Source: Pseudomonas marincola
GTDB taxonomy: Bacteria > Pseudomonadota > Gammaproteobacteria > Pseudomonadales > Pseudomonadaceae
Reading direction: 5' to 3'
Length of the DNA: 64,000 nucleotides
Assembly (NCBI RefSeq): GCF_900116605.1
Contig: NZ_FPBC01000005.1
Span: 78,450 to 142,449, forward strand
Shown here: one piece after another, positions 45,660-53,655 of the stretch
Numbering within the stretch: the first letter of the stretch is position 1
How the letters are laid out: the number at the start of each line of letters is the position of its first letter
The notes under the pieces: model-generated
Told to the model about the DNA's origin: nothing
What the model saw: only the letters and a program-made list of their open reading frames with translations
Database searches by the model: none
Translations under genes and position numbers: made by a program

Positions 45660-46180
45660 TGCTGGGGTTCCACGGTTAATGGATTTTTTAGGGATAAAAA
45701 TCGGCGGCAAGTATGTATAAAGCGGATAACCATTGCAACGATACATGCCAACGCGATCAAGCTTTCAAGGGCATTTCAGTGCCTTTCGGGTGCACGCCGA
45801 AGGGCCTTTGAACGCAAACATCACCATGCACGAACCGGCACGACGAAGACGGGAATCGCCTTAGAGTGTGGACAGTGGCGACTGCAGACAAGATTAGCTC
45901 AACTGGAGCAGGATGAAAGCCGTTTGTCGGCGGGGTGCGACTTTGGGTCGCACACCTCAAGCCTCGCTCTAGTTTGCAGGTCTTCGGGCCTTCAAATGCA
46001 CAAGAAATCCTATCAGCGCGTCACGTGTGTGCCTGATCTTCAATGGTTGGGTTTGCAGGTTTTTGGGCTGGGTTGGCGTTGGCGCATTGCAACACCTGAC
46101 GACTCCTTTCGCTGTTATTGTTTGGCATGCTCCAGTTTGTCCACTCACAATAGTGCGGACATAACTTTACGAGAGCCAGT
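45660..46180. other. 521-bp divergent region between ccoN and the alpha/beta hydrolase gene
   Basis: No credible gene. Within about 100 bp of ccoN I see no Anr box and no good sigma-70 pair. A hairpin GTGCGAC/GTCGCAC (45935-45953) lies near the middle. A long plus-strand frame at 45609-46184 has no ribosome site, no family match and an unnatural composition, and overlaps ccoN, so I reject it. Confidence 0.55.
45934..45957. repeat. GTGCGAC palindrome upstream of ccoN
   Basis: GTGCGAC (45935-45941) and GTCGCAC (47-53 of the same line block, 45947-45953) form a 7-bp stem with a five-base loop. The stem core is the same word as in the hairpin behind ccoP at 42373-42405. Role unknown. Confidence 0.4.
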
Positions 46181-46219
46181 ATGAGCAGTCGCAAAACTCA
46201 AGAACTTGATCAGGATCAA
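46178..46219 (-). promoter_or_regulatory. Perfect Anr/FNR box with a -10 facing ccoN
   Basis: TTGATCAGGATCAA at 46206-46219 is a perfect TTGAT-N4-ATCAA. On the minus strand CATACT (46178-46183) lies exactly 22 bases downstream of the box, the class II FNR spacing. A transcript would start near 46171 and reach ccoN after about 510 bases. The box is inside codons 9-13 of the divergent hydrolase gene, so chance or repression of that gene are alternatives. Confidence 0.45.
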
Positions 46220-46888
46220 CAGGCGCTGCCTCAGCCGGCGGTTTCTTTATTAACTGATAACCCCGTCGGCCCTGCACGCGCCACATTCATTCTGGCGCAC
46301 GGTGCCGGTGCGCCAATGGACAGCGAATTCATGCAAAGCATGGCGGCGTTGCTGGCTCAGCGTGGTATTCAGGTGGTTCGCTTCGAGTTTGCCTATATGG
46401 CTGCGCGGCGCACCGACGGCAAAAAGCGCCCGCCTAATCCGCAAGCGCGACTGCTGGAACAGTGGCGCGATGTCTATCGTCAGGTTCGGGAGCAGGTTTC
46501 CGGGCCGCTGTTGATCGGTGGTAAATCAATGGGCGGACGCATGGCCAGTTTGCTGGCAGACGAATTGGGCGCAGATGGTTTGGTTTGTCTGGGTTATCCG
46601 TTTTATGCCGCGGGTAAGCAAGACAAGCCACGTACCGCACACCTTGCCGATTTGCGTACCCCAACCCTGATCGTTCAGGGCGAGCGCGACATCATGGGCA
46701 ACTCTGAGGCTGTTGCGGGTTACTCTTTATCTGATTCGATACGCCTGAATTGGCTGAAAGCGGGCGACCATGATTTGAAACCGTTGAAAAGCTCTGGCTT
46801 CAGCCATGCCGATCATATGCTTGGCGCCGCGCAGGCAATCAGTGACCTGGTTGATGAATTGGCGCAGGCACAAAAAACCCAGCCGTAG
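46181..46888 (+). CDS. Alpha/beta hydrolase of the KANL3/Tex30 family
   Basis: 235 residues. TFILAHGAGAPMDSEFM near 35-51 and the nucleophile elbow GGKSMGGRMAS near 112-122 are typical of this family, then TLIVQGERDIMG (catalytic Asp region) near 163 and GDHDL (catalytic His) near 195. It is a small, probably cytoplasmic hydrolase or thioesterase-like enzyme of unknown substrate. It is divergent from ccoN, and its first codons contain a perfect Anr box. The stop codon lies within its terminator hairpin. Confidence 0.88.
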   Translation: MSSRKTQELDQDQQALPQPAVSLLTDNPVGPARATFILAHGAGAPMDSEFMQSMAALLAQRGIQVVRFEFAYMAARRTDGKKRPPNPQARLLEQWRDVYRQVREQVSGPLLIGGKSMGGRMASLLADELGADGLVCLGYPFYAAGKQDKPRTAHLADLRTPTLIVQGERDIMGNSEAVAGYSLSDSIRLNWLKAGDHDLKPLKSSGFSHADHMLGAAQAISDLVDELAQAQKTQP

Positions 46889-46896
46889 CTGGGTTT
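46875..46896 (+). terminator. terminator overlapping the hydrolase stop codon
   Basis: AAACCCAGC pairs with GCTGGGTTT around CGTA; the TAG stop (46886-46888) is in the loop and 3' arm. A-run before and short T-run after make it usable in both directions, also for the convergent DUF4404 gene. Confidence 0.8.
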
Positions 46897-46925
46897 GGGT
46901 CAGGCGAGTATGCTTGGCTGGGCGC

Positions 46926-47192
46926 TTAAATACCCATATTGGCCAAGCTCTGCAGAATGTTGCGCAAGCTTCCGGCGAGGGTCGGGTGGCTCACTTCAAA
47001 ACGTTCAACCGCGAGGTTGACGCCGTCTACCAAGGTTGCATCGGGAGCAGCTGCAGCGTCTTGCGCCAGTTGCAGCTCGATTTCCTGAGTGAGGATGTAC
47101 AGCGACGCGCGATCTTCTTCAGTCAGCGCAGGTTTTTGCGCCAGTTGCGCACGCAGGTCTTCCAATTGCTGCCGCAGTTCGTTTGCAGGCAT
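46926..47192 (-). CDS. DUF4404 family protein
   Basis: 88 residues from ATG 47192, with AGGGAG seven bases ahead; the longer frame to 47216 is not needed. Helical: ELRQQLEDLRAQLAQKPALTEED in part, then VNLAVERFEVSHPTLAGSLRNILQSLANMGI in part, the conserved end of this family. No function is known; it is widespread in Pseudomonas. It stands alone. Confidence 0.8.
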   Translation of the reverse strand: MPANELRQQLEDLRAQLAQKPALTEEDRASLYILTQEIELQLAQDAAAAPDATLVDGVNLAVERFEVSHPTLAGSLRNILQSLANMGI

Positions 47193-47328
47193 GAGACGCT
47201 CCCTTAATAGATACACAAATAGATTGACCCTCGGCAGGCCGCAAAAATCCCTGCCTGATTAAAGATTAATCCATGGATGCGTCTTTTGCCTGTTTTATCG
47301 CTATGCGCGCGCCGCTTTTGACTGCCGC

Positions 47329-47892
47329 TTATGCAGACTGCTCGTGAGCCACTAACAGGTTTTCTATCAGGGGATAGAAATGGCTCAACTGTGGCGTTTG
47401 CATGTGTGGATCTTTACCCAGGTCGTCGAGGCGTCTGAGGGTCAAGGCGTCCTTCGCAAACGGTGCGCGTAAGAAAGCGTTGGCGGCGCTCGGGTCAAAG
47501 GGGCCGCCCTGTAAGGCCAGGCTGTCCCTTGAGGCTTTGGAAAGATCCGCGTGATAGGCCGGGTCGACGGCGCAAAAATAGCGTTTAGCGGCTACATGCA
47601 AACGAATGGGCTGCCATACGCTCTCGGGTAATACATGTCGCAGCAGATTGGCCGCCTGTTCTTCGTGGCGCAGGTCGTGTGCGGCACTTGCTTCGGGTGA
47701 CTCGTATAAATGCCCGATGTCGTGCAGCAGCGCTGCAACTATCAGGCTTTCACTGCAGCCTGATCGCTGCGCAAGGGTCGCGCATTGCAGTGCGTGCTGG
47801 GTCTGGCTGATATCTTCACCGTATTGCGCCAGGCCTTGGTTGGCAAACAGTTGCTCCACCTGGGCGATAAAGTCGGTGCGGCTCAGGGTCAT
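47329..47892 (-). CDS. PhnZ-like HD-domain phosphonate oxygenase
   Basis: 187 residues. The HD domain has HALQCATLA with the first His, LLHDIGHL (HD pair, about 56-63) and further His residues. QYGEDISQTQHALQ near 23-36 supplies the Tyr/Glu pair that PhnZ uses to hold its substrate. The C-terminal half (DLSKASRDSLALQGGPF, then LRRLDDLGK) is PhnZ-specific. PhnZ is a mixed-valent di-iron enzyme that splits 2-amino-1-hydroxyethylphosphonate to glycine and phosphate. The dioxygenase partner PhnY is not nearby. It overlaps a degenerate PhnX-like gene by 4 bp. Confidence 0.85.
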   Translation of the reverse strand: MTLSRTDFIAQVEQLFANQGLAQYGEDISQTQHALQCATLAQRSGCSESLIVAALLHDIGHLYESPEASAAHDLRHEEQAANLLRHVLPESVWQPIRLHVAAKRYFCAVDPAYHADLSKASRDSLALQGGPFDPSAANAFLRAPFAKDALTLRRLDDLGKDPHMQTPQLSHFYPLIENLLVAHEQSA

Positions 47893-48554
47893 GGTCTTTC
47901 ACCTTTGCTGTAGCGTTTATAAAGTTCAGCCAGACACGATTGCGCGTCGGTCAGGTCGTCTATCACTGAGTGCACGCCCAGCCGATAGAGCTGCAAGGTT
48001 GCGTCGGCGCGCAGTTTTTCACGGGTTTGCGCGTCGAGGCGTTGCCACTCTGCAAGGCTCTTCCCACAGGCTGCGCCACAGGCAGCCAGCCCCACTGTCC
48101 AGAAGCCCGCATTTAATGCGGCCTGGAGCATTTGCGGATCACTGCCAATCAGAATGCAGCCCGAGTGTTGTTCAGCCTGCAAGTCGATCAGGGCCTGCCA
48201 GCACGCATCCGGCGCCGGCCATGCGCGTTTAGCCAGGCAGCCGTCGAGCCAGTCAGGTAGTTCCTGAGTCAAGGCGCTCGCTGTTTGCGGGGCTATATCA
48301 TCAATCCAGGCGCAGGTGATGTTTTTGCGTTGCAATGCAAACAGTAGCTCAAGCGCGCCGGGTGTTGGTTGGGCTTGCTCGCTGCTTATCGGCTGAGTTT
48401 CAGCCCAATCTGGCTCAAGGCGGGTAGCAGCGGCGCCGTGACTGAAAGGATGAACGGATGCGGGTGTTGCGGTTTTACCGCGCGCGCCAAAATCTACAAG
48501 GCATCCGGAGAGTCCCAAAAGAACCGCTGTGAAGTTTGAGGGCGGGGTTGGCAT
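47889..48554 (-). CDS. PhnX-like HAD protein with a degenerate active site
   Basis: 221 residues from ATG 48554, eight bases after AGGA (ATG 48563 is alternative). The overall plan is phosphonoacetaldehyde hydrolase: an N-terminal AVLLGLSGCLVDFG aligned with the family's FDWAGTTVDFG, a WPAPDACW block like the family's RPxPWM, and a C-terminal LIGSDPQMLQAALNAGFWTVGL aligned with VGDTxxDIxEGLNAGMW. But the nucleophile Asp of FDWAGT is Gly and the metal-binding GDTxxDI is GSDPQML, so it should not be a phosphatase. It is cotranslated with the PhnZ-like protein. It may be a scaffold or sensor, or have lost its job. Confidence 0.75.
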   Translation of the reverse strand: MPTPPSNFTAVLLGLSGCLVDFGARGKTATPASVHPFSHGAAATRLEPDWAETQPISSEQAQPTPGALELLFALQRKNITCAWIDDIAPQTASALTQELPDWLDGCLAKRAWPAPDACWQALIDLQAEQHSGCILIGSDPQMLQAALNAGFWTVGLAACGAACGKSLAEWQRLDAQTREKLRADATLQLYRLGVHSVIDDLTDAQSCLAELYKRYSKGERP

Positions 48555-48700
48555 AACGGTCATCCTTGGTATGGTCTAGTCCAACATAGGGGCTAAACAT
48601 GACCAAACAATGACCGTGAAATGACAGCTTCTGAACAGCTTCTGAACAGCTGATGACTTGCAGCTAACAGGGCGCAGAGGCCCTGTGCGGGCTTGGGTGA

Positions 48701-49111
48701 TTAGTGTTTGCTGCCTTCGTCCGGCATGCTCAGCAATTGACGCTCTTGATTCCAGTCAAACGGCTCGCCGTTCTCCTCGGCTTCAAAGCGACGCTCATCG
48801 AGTCGCTGGTAAATTGCGATTTCTTCATCCGGCATAAAGTGCAGGCAGTCGCCGCCGAAGAACCACAGCAGGTCACGCGGGACCAAGTGGGCAATCTGCG
48901 GGTAGCGCTGGAAAATCTGACTGATCAAATCCTGGCCCAGATACAGGCTGCCTTCCTGATCTACCGGCAGAGCGGCGACCAGTTCATCAAAGCGCTCCAG
49001 AAACAGGGCGTGGCTGGAGTCGAGAATCTGTTCAGCTTCACCCAGGGCAACCAAAATCTTGCGCAGATGATCGAGCAGGGCAAGGTGGTGATCGAGGTTT
49101 GTGTTGGCCAT
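48701..49111 (-). CDS. Conserved Pseudomonas protein (PA2817-like)
   Basis: 136 residues from ATG 49111 with AGGA eight bases before; the frame to 49186 is longer than needed. Helical and acidic, with LDHHLALLDHLRKILVALGEAEQILDSSHALFLERFDEL in pieces at the start and WFFGGDCLHFMPDEEIAIYQRLDERRFEAEE in pieces at the end. This fits the short protein found next to fadE in P. aeruginosa (PA2815-PA2817). No function is known. The fadE terminator lies between the two genes. Confidence 0.7.
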   Translation of the reverse strand: MANTNLDHHLALLDHLRKILVALGEAEQILDSSHALFLERFDELVAALPVDQEGSLYLGQDLISQIFQRYPQIAHLVPRDLLWFFGGDCLHFMPDEEIAIYQRLDERRFEAEENGEPFDWNQERQLLSMPDEGSKH

Positions 49112-49124
49112 GGGTTGGATCCTG

Positions 49125-49167
49125 AAAACAAAAAACGGGCGCCGGAGTATAAAGCTCGCGGCGCCCG
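49125..49167 (-). terminator. rho-independent terminator of fadE
   Basis: CGGGCGCC pairs with GGCGCCCG around a 16-base loop; on the minus strand it is followed by TTTTTTGTTTT. It lies about 50 bp after the fadE stop and just ahead of the next gene's start. Confidence 0.85.
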
Positions 49168-49218
49168 CTGTCGTGCTGTTGATCAAATTAGCCGTTAGTG
49201 GCTGCTACCGGTGCAGTA

Positions 49219-51666
49219 TTAACGCACCTTGCTGCGGCTGAGTTTCAGTTCGTCTTTGCTGAAGTCATCGACATCGATCACCACGCGTCGGGCGTTCTCA
49301 GCTTGTTGCAACTGCTCGGCTTGCTCCTCGGTGAAAACCCCGGCCGAAACAGCTGCTGCAATCAGGTTCTGCCCGGGGACTTCTTCGACTTCGCCCGCTT
49401 TCAGCGCTTTGTGCAGTTGCTTGTGCAACGGCTTGGCCGCTTCCAGTTGGTCGAGTGCAAATTGCAGGGCGCCGACTGCATCCTTGTTGTCCTGTGGGCG
49501 GAAGCAACCCTCTAGCACTTCCTCTAGCGCCGGATCACCTTTGTTGCGACCCAGAATCTCGGCAATCTCAGCGTCCAGTGCATCGCTTGGGCCTTTGTGC
49601 TGGCGACCCAGTGGGAACACGATGATCCGCAGTGCGCAGCCCAGCCACTTGTTCGGGAAGTTGCTGAGTATGCCGTCGAGTGCTTCTTCGGCTTTGCTCA
49701 GGCTCTCTTCCAGTGCCCAGGTTACGAATACGCGGGAATGCTCCGGATAATCCAGATCGTGGTAACGCTTGAGTGATGCCGATGCCAGATACAGATGGCT
49801 GAGTACATCGCCAAGACGTGCTGACAAACGCTCGCGGCGTTTCAGCTCACCACCCAGCAGCATCATGCTCATGTCTGCGAGCATGGCGAATGCGGCCGAC
49901 AGACGATCCAGTGAGCGGAAATACCTGGCGCTGAGGCCATCGCCCGGCTGGGTTTTCAGGGCGTCAAGCTTGAGGCCCAACACCAGCGTGCTGGCAAAGT
50001 TGCCGACTGCAAACCCAATGTGCTGCATGAGCAATTCATCGAACTCGACCAAGGCCTGGTCTTGATCCGGTTCATTGGCCAGCTGCATTTCCTTGAGTAC
50101 AAACGGATGGCAGCGAATGGCGCCCTGACCGAAGATCATCAGGTTGCGCGAGAGAATGTTAGCCCCTTCAACCGTGATGAAAATCGGCGCACCTTGCCAT
50201 GAACGGCCCAGATAATTATTCGGCCCCATGATGATGCCTTTACCGCCGTGCACATCCATTGCGTGGCTGATGCATTCGCGGCCGCGCTCAGTCAGGTGAT
50301 ACTTGAGGATGGCCGAGAGAACGGACGGCTTCTCGCCAAGATCCACTGCGTTGGCGGTCAGGATACGGGCGCTGTCCATCATCCAGGCGTTGCCGCCAAT
50401 GCGCGCCAGAGCTTCCTGAATACCTTCAAATGCGCTGATCGGCACATTGAACTGCTCGCGAATCTCGGAGTACTGGCCCGTCACCATGCTGGTGAACTTG
50501 GCCGCACCAGTGCCGACAGCAGGCAGCGAGATCGAACGCCCGACAGACAGGCAGTTCATCAACATCATCCAGCCTTTACCCAGATACTCCGGGCCACCAA
50601 TCAGGTATTCGAGCGGCAGGAAAACATCCTTGCCCGAGTTCGGCCCGTTCATGAAGGCGGCGCCCAATGGCAGGTGACGGCGACCAATTTCCACGCCCGG
50701 CGTTTCGGTCGGAATCAGCGCAAGGCTGATGCCCAGGTCTTCCTTGTCGCCAAGCAAGTGATCCGGGTCGAGTGCCTTGAACGCGAGGCCAAGCAGGGTC
50801 GCGACCGGCCCGAGAGTGATGTAGCGCTTCTCCCAGGTCAGGCGCATGCCGATGACTTCTTTACCTTCCCATTCACCCTTGCAGATGATGCCGACATCCG
50901 GCATCGCGCCCGCATCGGAGCCGGCGAGGGGGCCAGTAAGACCGAAGCAGGGAATATCTTCACCGCTGGCCAGACGTGGCAGGTAATGGTTGCGCTGCTC
51001 TTCAGTGCCGTAATGCAGCAACAGTTCGCCGGGGCCGAGTGAGTTTGGCACCATAACAGTGGAGGCGAGGTCACCGCTGCGGGTCGCAAGCTTCATTGCC
51101 ACTTGCGAGTGTGCGTAGGCCGAGAAGCCCTTGCCGCCATATTCTTTAGGAATGATCAGGGCGAAGAAGCCGTGCTGCTTGATGTGTTGCCAGGCTTTTT
51201 CCGGCAGGTCCATCTGCTGGCCGATCTCCCAGTCAGTGACCATGGCGCACAACTCTTCAGTCGGGCCATCAAGAAACGCTTGTTCCTCTTCAGTCAGCTT
51301 GGCCTTCGGGTAAGACAGCAGTGTGTCCCAGTCCGGACGACCGCTGAATAGTTGGCCATCCCACCACACCGTGCCGGCTTCGATAGCCTCGCGCTCGGTG
51401 GCGGACATGGGTGGGAGAACTTTCTTGAACCATTTGAACAGCGGCTTGGTCAGCCACTGGCGGCGTTGTTCGGGCAACGCCAAGGGCAGGGCAACCACCA
51501 GCCAGAGCACCCAGAACACTGCCATCAGCAAAGTAGGTGCGTGGCTCCATGTCGCCATGGCCAATAGATAGGCCGCGACAATTGCCAGAGCAATTAAGGG
51601 TGGGGTGCGCCGGTGGGCGATATAAGCCACACCTACGACTAAAACTATCAACCAGACTACAAGCAT
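49219..51666 (-). CDS. fadE: FadE-type acyl-CoA dehydrogenase
   Basis: 815 residues from ATG 51666, with GGAGGAG five bases ahead; a longer frame to 51690 is not used. It has two N-terminal helices (about 1-20 and 25-65, membrane anchor), then the acyl-CoA dehydrogenase fold with CFGLTGPLAGSDAGAMPD and WMMDSARILTANAVDLGEK, and the long C-terminal domain specific to FadE. It carries out the first step of beta-oxidation of long and medium fatty acids. It is the PA2815 counterpart by neighbours. Terminated before 49125. Confidence 0.94.
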   Translation of the reverse strand: MLVVWLIVLVVGVAYIAHRRTPPLIALAIVAAYLLAMATWSHAPTLLMAVFWVLWLVVALPLALPEQRRQWLTKPLFKWFKKVLPPMSATEREAIEAGTVWWDGQLFSGRPDWDTLLSYPKAKLTEEEQAFLDGPTEELCAMVTDWEIGQQMDLPEKAWQHIKQHGFFALIIPKEYGGKGFSAYAHSQVAMKLATRSGDLASTVMVPNSLGPGELLLHYGTEEQRNHYLPRLASGEDIPCFGLTGPLAGSDAGAMPDVGIICKGEWEGKEVIGMRLTWEKRYITLGPVATLLGLAFKALDPDHLLGDKEDLGISLALIPTETPGVEIGRRHLPLGAAFMNGPNSGKDVFLPLEYLIGGPEYLGKGWMMLMNCLSVGRSISLPAVGTGAAKFTSMVTGQYSEIREQFNVPISAFEGIQEALARIGGNAWMMDSARILTANAVDLGEKPSVLSAILKYHLTERGRECISHAMDVHGGKGIIMGPNNYLGRSWQGAPIFITVEGANILSRNLMIFGQGAIRCHPFVLKEMQLANEPDQDQALVEFDELLMQHIGFAVGNFASTLVLGLKLDALKTQPGDGLSARYFRSLDRLSAAFAMLADMSMMLLGGELKRRERLSARLGDVLSHLYLASASLKRYHDLDYPEHSRVFVTWALEESLSKAEEALDGILSNFPNKWLGCALRIIVFPLGRQHKGPSDALDAEIAEILGRNKGDPALEEVLEGCFRPQDNKDAVGALQFALDQLEAAKPLHKQLHKALKAGEVEEVPGQNLIAAAVSAGVFTEEQAEQLQQAENARRVVIDVDDFSKDELKLSRSKVR

Positions 51667-51821
51667 TCTGACTCCTCCATGATGGCGCAATGCGTACTGT
51701 GCTCTACGAGCTTAGCCCTCATCAGCGCCGGTGTGGCGATAAGCGCGGCGAACTTGGCCGGTTTGCCGTTTTAACGGCGAATATGCCATGGGTAAACTCT
51801 ATAAAAACCAGAGTGAATGCC

Positions 51822-52490
51822 ATGAACGACTATTTACTGCCCGGCCGATTCATTAATAGTGACCACCCAGCCGTGGTTGAGTTCGCTGAACGAGTACGCG
51901 GTGCCACTCGTGACCCTGTGCAGGTGGCGATTAATCTGTACAACGCTGTACGCGATGGTATTCGTTATAACCCCTACGTGCTGAGCCTTGACCCTCAAAG
52001 CCTGACTGCCAGCTGCGCGGTAAACCAGCCCGAAAATTACTGTGTGCCCAAGGCGATTTTGCTTGCGGCATGCGCGCGCCACTGCAACATCCCCTCGCGC
52101 ATTGGCCTGGCTGATGTGCGTAATCATCTGGCGACTGCACGTCTGCTTGAGGCGTTGCGCACCGAGGTGTTTGCCATGCATGGCTACACCGAGTTGTATT
52201 TGCATGGCCGCTGGGTCAAGGCCACGCCCACGTTTAACCGCGAGCTGTGCGAGATTTTTGGGGTGGCCGCGCTTGAGTTCGACGGCGTCAATGACAGCGT
52301 GTTTCACCCGTTCAACGCTCAGGGCCAGCGCTACATGGAGTACCTGACCGACCACGGCCAATTCGCTGACTTGCCGGTGGATTTGTTCTATGCGCATTTG
52401 CGCAAGATCTACCCGCATTTGTTCAACGGCGAGACGTTGAACATGCGCGGAGACTTCGCCCAAGAGGCGAGCCTTGCGGGCGTTCCATGA
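51822..52490 (+). CDS. Transglutaminase-like domain protein
   Basis: 222 residues from ATG 51822; a frame from 51690 overlaps the fadE upstream region. The core has NYCVPKAILLAACAR with the nucleophile Cys74, and MHGYTELYLHGRWVKATPTFN with His120. In standard transglutaminase cores the strand after the second turn has Asp-Pro-Thr; here it reads ATPT, so the third catalytic residue is changed, as seen in several bacterial relatives. Probably a soluble cysteine protease-like or scaffold protein. It is divergent from fadE. Confidence 0.8.
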   Translation: MNDYLLPGRFINSDHPAVVEFAERVRGATRDPVQVAINLYNAVRDGIRYNPYVLSLDPQSLTASCAVNQPENYCVPKAILLAACARHCNIPSRIGLADVRNHLATARLLEALRTEVFAMHGYTELYLHGRWVKATPTFNRELCEIFGVAALEFDGVNDSVFHPFNAQGQRYMEYLTDHGQFADLPVDLFYAHLRKIYPHLFNGETLNMRGDFAQEASLAGVP

Positions 52491-52722
52491 ATCTCGGTGA
52501 TGGATAACATCAGCTTCAAGGCCTTCACTATTTCGCTGGCAGTGCTAGTCTGGCAACCCTCCAAAGGTTGCTTGATGATTGCACGTGCAGTGCCAATCAG
52601 ACTCGACTCATGTTCAGCAATCACTGCGTTCAGGTTTGCTTAGCGCTAGACTTGGCTGGTTTTGTTGCTGCGCATTGCATGGCAGCCGATGTTTTCCTTC
52701 TTATCAGGCGTGCACATTTTTT

Positions 52723-53655
52723 ATGACTACCGCTCTGTCCATCCGGCAGTTGACCAAAACCTACGGCAATGGATTCCAAGCCCTGCATGGCCTGGATCTG
52801 GATGTTGCCGAAGGCGATTTTTTCGCATTGCTCGGCCCCAATGGCGCCGGTAAATCCACCACCATCGGGATTCTCTCGACCCTGGTTAATAAAACCAGCG
52901 GCAGCGTGAAAATCTTCGGCAATGACCTGGACATCAATCCCGCGCAACTCAAGCGCAGCATTGGCGTTGTGCCGCAAGAGTTCAACTTTAACCAGTTTGA
53001 AAAGGTCTTCGACATTGTCGTGACCCAGGCGGGTTACTACGGCATTCCACCGCGTCTGGCAAAGGAGCGCGCTGAGCAGTACCTCAAGCAGCTGGGCTTG
53101 TGGGACAAACGCAACGTGGCTTCTCGTGAACTTTCGGGCGGCATGAAGCGCCGTTTGATGATTGCCCGTGCGCTGGTCCATGAGCCGCGCCTGCTGATTC
53201 TCGATGAGCCCACTGCGGGCGTCGACATCGAGTTGCGCCGTTCCATGTGGTCGTTTCTGACCGGGCTTAATGAGCGTGGCATTACCATCATTCTGACCAC
53301 ACATTACCTCGAAGAAGCCGAACAGCTGTGCCGCAACATCGGCATCATCGACCACGGCCGTATCGTCGAAAACACCAGCATGCGTGAACTGCTACAAAAG
53401 CTGCATGTCGAGACCTTCCTGCTCGACCTGACCACAACGTTGCAAGCCGCGCCGCAGTTGCAGGGTTATCCGACCCGTCTGATTGATGATCACACCCTCG
53501 AAGTTCAGGTTGAGAAAACCCAGGGCATGACCGATCTGTTCCAGCAGCTCTCCGCGCTGAATATCGATGTTTGCAGCCTGCGCAACAAAACCAATCGCCT
53601 GGAGGAGCTGTTCGTTTCTCTGGTAGAGAAAAATCTGGTAAAGGCCCCTAAATGA
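52723..53655 (+). CDS. ABC transporter ATP-binding protein
   Basis: 310 residues from ATG 52723 (MTTALSIRQLTKTYGNG); the longer frame from 52579 is not a gene start. Walker A GPNGAGKST, Q-loop VVPQEFNFN, signature LSGGMKRRL, Walker B LLILDEPTAGVD and H-loop TTHYLEEAE. It resembles the YadG/NodI group of ABC-2 exporters, with a C-terminal regulatory segment after residue 220. It overlaps the permease gene by 4 bp. Substrate unknown. Confidence 0.93.
   Translation: MTTALSIRQLTKTYGNGFQALHGLDLDVAEGDFFALLGPNGAGKSTTIGILSTLVNKTSGSVKIFGNDLDINPAQLKRSIGVVPQEFNFNQFEKVFDIVVTQAGYYGIPPRLAKERAEQYLKQLGLWDKRNVASRELSGGMKRRLMIARALVHEPRLLILDEPTAGVDIELRRSMWSFLTGLNERGITIILTTHYLEEAEQLCRNIGIIDHGRIVENTSMRELLQKLHVETFLLDLTTTLQAAPQLQGYPTRLIDDHTLEVQVEKTQGMTDLFQQLSALNIDVCSLRNKTNRLEELFVSLVEKNLVKAPK

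Noticed and set aside
45734..45751. sigma-54-like sequence upstream of ccoN (TTGGCATGTATCGTTGCA on the minus strand)
   Set aside because: GG and GC are separated by 11 bases instead of 10, which sigma-54 does not tolerate.
45609..46184. Plus-strand open frame of 191 codons covering the ccoN upstream region
   Set aside because: It overlaps the ccoN start, has no ribosome site, no recognisable domain and an odd mix of Cys, Arg and His. It reads as a chance frame.
48746..48759. TTGATTCCAGTCAA, a one-mismatch Anr box
   Set aside because: It is inside the coding region of the PA2817-like gene and has no gene start placed to use it.
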